A DNA stretch of 64,000 nt from Monosiga brevicollis MX1. Taxonomy: Eukaryota > Opisthokonta > Choanoflagellata > Craspedida > Salpingoecidae. The notes under the pieces are model-generated. The model was given only the letters and a program-made list of their open reading frames with translations, was not told where the DNA came from and ran no database searches. A program made the translations under genes and the position numbers. Below, piece by piece: positions 59,267-64,000 of this stretch. Every line of letters starts with the position of its first letter. The first letter of the stretch is position 1. The DNA lies in the NCBI RefSeq assembly GCF_000002865.3, contig NW_001865040.1, positions 1,062,174 through 1,126,173 of the forward strand, written 5' to 3'.

Positions 59267-60578
59267 AAGGAAAAACGGGGGGGTTTGCGCACACCTCTAT
59301 GTGAGGTTGCCGTTACAGAGTGACCGTTACAAGAGAAGGAGTAACACTGCCACTGTGGAAGGTGCCAGTAGCAACACCTTCTTGTTCACGCAAATGATGC
59401 AAGTTGTCAGCACAAGATCAGGGCCAAGATAAGCAAACATGTTCAAACACGAAATGGGTGCTGGTGTTAAAATTGCATCTGCGTCATCCTAAAATGGGTG
59501 CACGCAAGCAACGGGGATGCAAAATGAGGCTGCCCCTTGCAAATGTCCCAACCGCACGCTCGTGCCTCCTCCTCCTGCTGCCTCTTGCCTCCTGCTGCCT
59601 CCTGGTGCCGACTGCTGCTGCACCTCATCAACCCCGCCCTTCCCCCCGCCCCCTACACACAGACACGCACACACACTCAATTTGACACGTTGATCAGGCT
59701 TGGACCTGCCATGAAGGGTGCTCTGCGACTCAAATCGTACATCCGATGGTTGGTTGGTGCTCCTACTCTACCCACGCGCCATACGGGTGCTGCGAGGAGG
59801 ATGCTCGAGCGGCACAATCTTGGCAAGACTCGACAGCCACAATTCTCATGCCTGCCAAAGCTCCAGCTTGGCAATGGTGCGGCTTGCCTGCTGGGCGCGT
59901 GGGTTGGATGTGCGCTTGAGCCCTCGATCCTGGTCCCTTGCGCCATGATTCTTATTTCAACTCAATCCGGCTCCTCCTTCCTCCCTTTCAAGTATCCACA
60001 ACCCCCCCCAATCATCTTTGATGGTTGCTTCTGCCAGACAGCAACGGGTACATCACGCGCGCGAGACACCCCAATGCCGGCCTCGTACCTTGAATACGCA
60101 CGACCACGGTTGACGACCCTAATCCCTGTTTGACCTCGACATGATGATTCCCCCTTTCGGCTGTTTGATTTATTTGACATGTGACACCTTTTTTTTTTGA
60201 TGCACGCGCAAAAGTTGACATGCGATGGTGATCACGCGACAGGGGACAGCCCCTTATAGTGGCACTCCTCGGCACTGGCGCAACCAATCACTTCCCCAAT
60301 CAGCCTCCACATCCTCCATGTCTCGAGCGGTGGGGGTGGGATTTCTCGCTGCGTCTTTGACGCAAAAAAATAAAGAAGAGGCGTCTTCTGACGCGGTCAC
60401 TCACCGCGCTCTGGTGCTACACCAGCCACTCGCCCATTTGCCTTCCGCGATGCACCCCATCCCATTTTTTTGCAGCACCTGGTCCCGCTTGCTTAGATCG
60501 TTCAGCTGATTAAAAAAAAAACTTTACCCCCACTTGACACTTTGAAGTGGCTCTGGTTTCTCCGTCATCTCCCTCATC

Positions 60579-61106
60579 ATGCCTGCTGATTCATTGGCCA
60601 GCAGTGCCTCCTTTGAGCCCTCCTTTGAGGAACCCTCGCCGTTCCATCGACGCTACGCCATGCGTCGTCGCCACCACCCCCACCTCGACTTTGAGACCCC
60701 ACACCACGCCATGCTCACCACCCTAGCCGATGATGGCCTCGCCTTCCCCGATACTCCAAACAGCAGCACGCGCTCCTCAACCATCCTGAATGACAGCGAT
60801 ACAGAGCAGGGGCCCAGCGCAGCCGACACGGCCTGTGAGCCTATAGCCAAACACATGCACACCACCTCTTTGCATTCGCGCCTTGGCCTGCTGGAGCAGC
60901 GACACAGTGGCACGCCTCCCACGCACGATCTTGCTGGTCCAAAGCGGTGTTCCTCTCCAACCGCCTTTCGGCATCCCCCGCCACGCTCCCAAACGCGGGG
61001 CCCGCAGCACGAAGCACTGCCCCGACTCGAGTTATCCCTCGCCAATACGCTTGTACCTGTTGGCGCAACCGTAACAGTAGATGGCGTGCAAGTTTCCCAC
61101 GTCTGA
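60579..61106 (+). CDS. Unrecognised 175-residue single-exon protein
   Basis: ATG 60579 to TGA 61106 without introns. The protein is polar and rich in His, Ser, Pro and Thr (SPFHRRYAMRRRHHPHLDFE, PNSSTRSSTILNDSDTEQGP). It ends with a more ordered Val-rich stretch, LVPVGATVTVDGVQVSHV. No signal peptide, span or motif recognised; probably disordered. Lack of introns in an intron-rich neighbourhood and no recognised relatives make this a moderate-confidence call. Confidence 0.5.
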   Translation: MPADSLASSASFEPSFEEPSPFHRRYAMRRRHHPHLDFETPHHAMLTTLADDGLAFPDTPNSSTRSSTILNDSDTEQGPSAADTACEPIAKHMHTTSLHSRLGLLEQRHSGTPPTHDLAGPKRCSSPTAFRHPPPRSQTRGPQHEALPRLELSLANTLVPVGATVTVDGVQVSHV

Positions 61107-61569
61107 GTTTTGTTGTGACGCCCAGTCTTGCTCGGGCGTTTTTCCCGTGTCCAGAGCTGGTCTCTGAGAACTACTTGAAGCTTAGTGATATCATTTGGAT
61201 TGAATCTCCGGGACAGGCAGGATGTGCACTCTCTTCCCCTCTTGAAAACCCGGCGTGGTTGGCTTGTTTCATCCGGTCCGCTCCGATTGCTGTCACTGCC
61301 GATTGGTCTGGTCCGTTCGCCAACACCCTGCCTCCCACAATTGATTACCCAACCGACATTGACATTGCCATGGCGATCGCACCAAACCGTGCTTTGTGTG
61401 AATAAACGGCTGCCAAGCTGCTTTGATCACTGGGGCCAGAGTACACCAGCATGTTGGGCCCAAGAACTCAATTGGCTTGCCTGAGCGCTCAGCGTCTCAA
61501 CAGCATGCGCCGGCCCATTTGTCAACTCGTAGCCATCGCTCAGCGATGGTAATACCAAACGGGTCAGGA
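61107..61569. other. Convergent intergenic region
   Basis: Between two stops. No conserved frame seen. Confidence 0.5.
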
Positions 61570-62878
61570 TTACAAGTCTCCAAAAATGTCGTCAATGTCA
61601 TCCGCAGGGGCACGGGCGGCTTGGCGCTTGGGCGGTGGACCACCATTCCTTGCAATCACTTCACCGGCTCCATGCTTGTCATGCTGCTGCCGCTTCTTCT
61701 TCCCACCGCGCCGGCTCGAGTCTACACGCCGTTCTGATGCACCTGGCGATTGCTGATCCAATCTCGTCGTTGCGGCCGTGGAGCTCGCAGCATTTGCTTG
61801 TGCTTGGTTCAGCCTTGCAGGTAGTGTAGCTTGCAACGTCGGGATGGTGTCGAGTGAGCGTGCTGGTTGAGTCACATGGGGGCCATCGCGACGACTGGTG
61901 CTGTGACGTGCTTCATCTTCCTCGTCGTCTGAGCTGTCAGGGCGGGCTTTCACAGGGGCCCGGTCGAGAATTCCTGTCCCTCGAGTAACCGTATGCACGG
62001 AAATCGGGCGTTTGGTATGCCCAGGAGCAGCGGTGGCAGCGGTGGCAGCGGTGGCAGCGGCGGTGGTTGGTGCCCACTCGGCCAAGATGGCTGTCCACTT
62101 GGCGCTGGTCCGAGCCAATGCTTCGAGCAGAACTTTGATACGAGCAAGCCAGGCCATGACGACAGTCCACATGGGCATGAATAGGGCCTTGGCTAGCTCC
62201 TGCTGTGCTAGAATATAGGAGCTTCTGACCAGCTCCAAAACGGCTGCGATCTGCTGGGCGAGCAGCTCAAGCCACTCAAGCGTCCCCACGACGTCTCGCT
62301 GAGAAATGCTGCGCACCTTCTCAAGACACTGACGAATCGCAGCCAGAACGTGATAGTCCTGACAAAAGTGCGCCGTGACAGTCAGTGAGCTCATGCGCTG
62401 TGTTGCCGAGCCCCACTCCGACTCTTCTCAACACATTTCGGCAAACCCCTGGCTTCCAAATACAAATGCTTTCCCGTAAAGATCAGCTATGTACCCACTT
62501 CAAGTTTACGCAGTCGTGATTGCAGTTGTCGCAGTCGTTGAAACGCCTTGGAGTGCCGTAGTTGGGCAATGTTCCGATATAAAAGGCGGCGCAGGAGCTC
62601 ATTCTGCCACAGGGAAGCAAGCGCAAAGACATGAGCCGTGGTGATGCCTGGCAGAGAGCGCGACTCCAGTGCAACAGGTGCCAACATTGCCAGCTGAAAC
62701 ATACTTCGGTCGTGAGGTCACATGCTTGCAGGTGACGCCGCACCATCGTGAACTGCTCTTTCTTACTCTTCCAATCTGTCGTGATGGGCGAAGTCATGAA
62801 TGGCACAGCACGAGTGGCGGCGACGCCACGTGATCGAACCACCCGATGCGGCCTGGCTGCCCTCGAACGCCAGGTCAT
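61570..62878 (-). CDS. Nepro/Rmp1-like protein (RNase MRP-associated)
   Basis: Possible start at ATG 62878 or 62797 (MTSPITTDWKSKKEQFTMVR). The second exon carries LASLWQNELLRRLLYRNIAQ, then LRHSKAFQRLRQLQSRLRKL (about 62610-62490). The last exon (62394-61570) starts with a helical bundle (LEWLELLAQQIAAVLELVRS) and ends in a long disordered Ala/Ser/basic tail finishing DDIDDIFGDL. A helical N-terminus with (L/Y)RN..QxR followed by repeated Leu helices, then a basic tail with a terminal D-I-D-D-I-F element, resembles metazoan Nepro, the relative of yeast Rmp1, a subunit of RNase MRP. Such proteins act in the nucleolus in pre-rRNA cleavage. Similarity is low-level, so this is a tentative name. 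Confidence 0.55.
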
Positions 62879-63029
62879 CTCATCAGCTTACCGGCATGTT
62901 GTGGAGGCGCATCCAGCGCCACGTCTGCAAACGGGGCCAACGGTGGCATACTGACGCCCCCTTTTCCGTTTCACCGGCGTCCCACGCGTGCCACAGCGAC
63001 TGCCAAAACCACACACCAAGAAACCGACA

Positions 63030-63095
<66 letters not shown>
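63030..63095. repeat. (GA)n microsatellite
   Basis: About 66 bp of nearly pure GA. Confidence 0.95.
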
Positions 63096-63100
<5 letters not shown>

Positions 63101-63151
63101 CAGCAAAGGCAGCACAACTACCACATGAGAGAGAAAAAAGAGAGAAGAGAG

Positions 63152-63221
63152 TTCTCTCTCTCTCTCTCTCTATTTCTCTCTTCTCAAACCAATTCATTTC
63201 TCTCTCTCTCTCTCTCTCTCT
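63152..63221. repeat. (CT)n microsatellite, inverted relative to the GA tract
   Basis: Two CT runs flank an island containing CAAACCAATTC (63185-63195). Together with the GA tract 57 bp upstream they form an inverted repeat able to fold back. Confidence 0.9.
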
Positions 63222-63300
63222 GCGCGCGTTTTTCTCTCGTGAGGATTGACGACGTCGTTGAGCCGATTCAGCTGTAGAGATTCTTGGGCACAGCGCAGGG

Positions 63301-64000
63301 ATGACCGTGACGCGCGTTGTGGACAACGAGCCCCAGGGGTGGGCGCTCGGCCTCATGATCATTGTGGTTGTGCATATTGCTCAGTACATGGCCAATCAAC
63401 ATGGTGTGGAGGTTTGCCTCAACGAGCTGACAAGCCACCTGATCCAGCGCATCCAGGTTCACGCTCGCGCTCGGCTCTCTCTCACCCGCTCGCTTTTACT
63501 GATGCCATCGATCAAGCTCACGATCACCCGCACCCTGGGAATGGGGACATGCTTGTTATCGCCACAGGAAGACCCCGTGACGCCCTTCTCTCTCCTCCTT
63601 GTGCTGGAGGTTGGTTTTGACATCCTCGCTCACTGGGCTGCGCAAGAATGAATGGCCCATCTTGGGTGGGATCGGGTGCTCACTCCAGCCACCCGCATTC
63701 GACCTGAATCTAAATAGGTGGCACTAGCTGTTGTGATGGCCGCTGGTATCTACGTGGCTGGCCATCGCTCACTTTTGGCTGCCGTGGTACCAGAATACAT
63801 GCGCTATACTGTGGTTCACTTGACTCGCGAGTCGACCTGCGGTGAGCCGGCCTATGTTGATATCTGTACCAGTCACACGACCAAGCATGCAGTCAAGGCA
63901 TCCAGCCATGAGGTTGCCGCTGCCTATCGTCGTCTGGCCAGTGGACATGGCGACACATCGTCTGGCCCTGCTGAGGAGCAAGCCATTTTTAGCGATGCTG
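63301..64000 (+). CDS. Unrecognised membrane protein, 5' part
   Basis: ATG 63301 (MTVTRVVDNEPQGWALGLMI). The first exon contains a hydrophobic span (ALGLMIIVVVHIAQYMA) and ends VTPFSLLLVLE at a GTTGGT donor (about 63610). It joins in phase 0, after an AATAG acceptor at about 63718, to VALAVVMAAGIYVAGHRSLL, which completes a second span. A soluble part follows (VVPEYMRYTVVHLTRESTCG, then YVDICTSHTTKHAVKASSHE) and is still open at 64000. Probably a two- or multi-pass membrane protein with a cytosolic or luminal domain. Family not recognised; the 3' end is outside the window. Confidence 0.6.

Larger units (their letters stand above)
58670..60578. other. Repeat-rich intergenic region with assembly gap
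   Basis: Holds the second N block, a long GA tract, and about 1.3 kb of unique sequence (59280-60578) with no supportable gene. A small perfect inverted repeat, TGCGTC-TTT-GACGCA, lies at about 60349-60363, upstream of the next gene. Confidence 0.6.
62879..63300. promoter_or_regulatory. Divergent intergenic region with opposed GA and CT tracts
   Basis: Between the Nepro-like start and the last plus-strand gene. Dominated by a GA tract followed by a CT tract. Confidence 0.6.

Noticed and set aside
58770-59294. Leu-Ser-rich and Arg-Glu-rich frames
   Set aside because: Translations of the (GA)n/(CT)n microsatellite and the gap.
59537-60133. Plus-strand frame of 198 codons
   Set aside because: Composition is low-complexity and unlike any family; no splice support; treated as intergenic.
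1-64000. CRISPR arrays, insertion sequences, prophage or operon-like clusters
   Set aside because: The tandem repeats present have no spacers, the genes are intron-bearing, and no transposase or integrase was recognised.
1-64000. tRNA or rRNA genes
   Set aside because: No convincing cloverleaf or rRNA core was noticed by eye; a tRNAscan or Rfam search would be decisive.

Overview
The window is eukaryotic nuclear DNA from a compact, intron-rich genome. Almost every recognisable gene is split by short GT-AG introns (roughly 75-300 bp), GC is moderate, microsatellites are frequent and there are two assembly gaps (35581-35788 and 58774-58938). The gene content is that of a unicellular opisthokont close to animals: a BIRC6-type E2, an E2F7/8-type double-DNA-binding-domain E2F, NACHT-WD40, EPTP/EAR extracellular repeats, AP-2 sigma and CENP-S. 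A choanoflagellate such as Monosiga fits best. That assignment is inference from gene content only.

Layout. 1-2058 (+): end of an axonemal-type repeat protein, open at the left edge. 2048-8553 (-): NACHT/WD40 protein with a C-terminal PH domain. 9067-13047 (+): BIRC6-like E2. 14224-14813 (+): CENP-S/MHF1. 14926-15989 (-): unrecognised protein. 16805-17678 (-): complete AP-2 sigma. 18633-21223 (+): E2F7/8-like factor with E2F sites upstream. 21733-26641 (-): SulP transporter with STAS and cyclic-nucleotide-binding domains. 27093-32690 (+): six-RRM RBM19/Mrd1. 33411-35027 (-): zinc-knuckle-like nuclear candidate. 36581-38519 (-): exosome subunit RRP45/EXOSC9. 38906-40838 (+): DHHC palmitoyltransferase. 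41946-47539 (+): large secreted EPTP-repeat protein. About 48175-51606 (-): secreted endonuclease/exonuclease/phosphatase-fold protein. 52377-54254 (+): DadA-like FAD oxidoreductase. 54905 to about 55968 (-): DUF924 protein. 57760-58669 (-): small protein of two 64-residue repeats. 60579-61106 (+): unrecognised protein. 61570-62878 (-): Nepro/Rmp1-like. From 63301 (+): unrecognised membrane protein, open at the right edge.

These are independent eukaryotic genes, not an operon. There are two loose functional groups. RBM19 (small-subunit pre-rRNA processing), EXOSC9 (rRNA 3' processing) and the Nepro/Rmp1-like protein (RNase MRP) all belong to ribosome biogenesis. E2F7/8 and CENP-S belong to cell-cycle and chromosome maintenance. 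I found no CRISPR array, insertion sequence, rRNA or tRNA. For the best-resolved genes (CENP-S, AP-2 sigma, the start of the BIRC6-like gene, E2F, EPTP, FAD enzyme) I derived exon boundaries by phase-consistent GT-AG splicing. For the others I give the gene span with internal structure partly unresolved.
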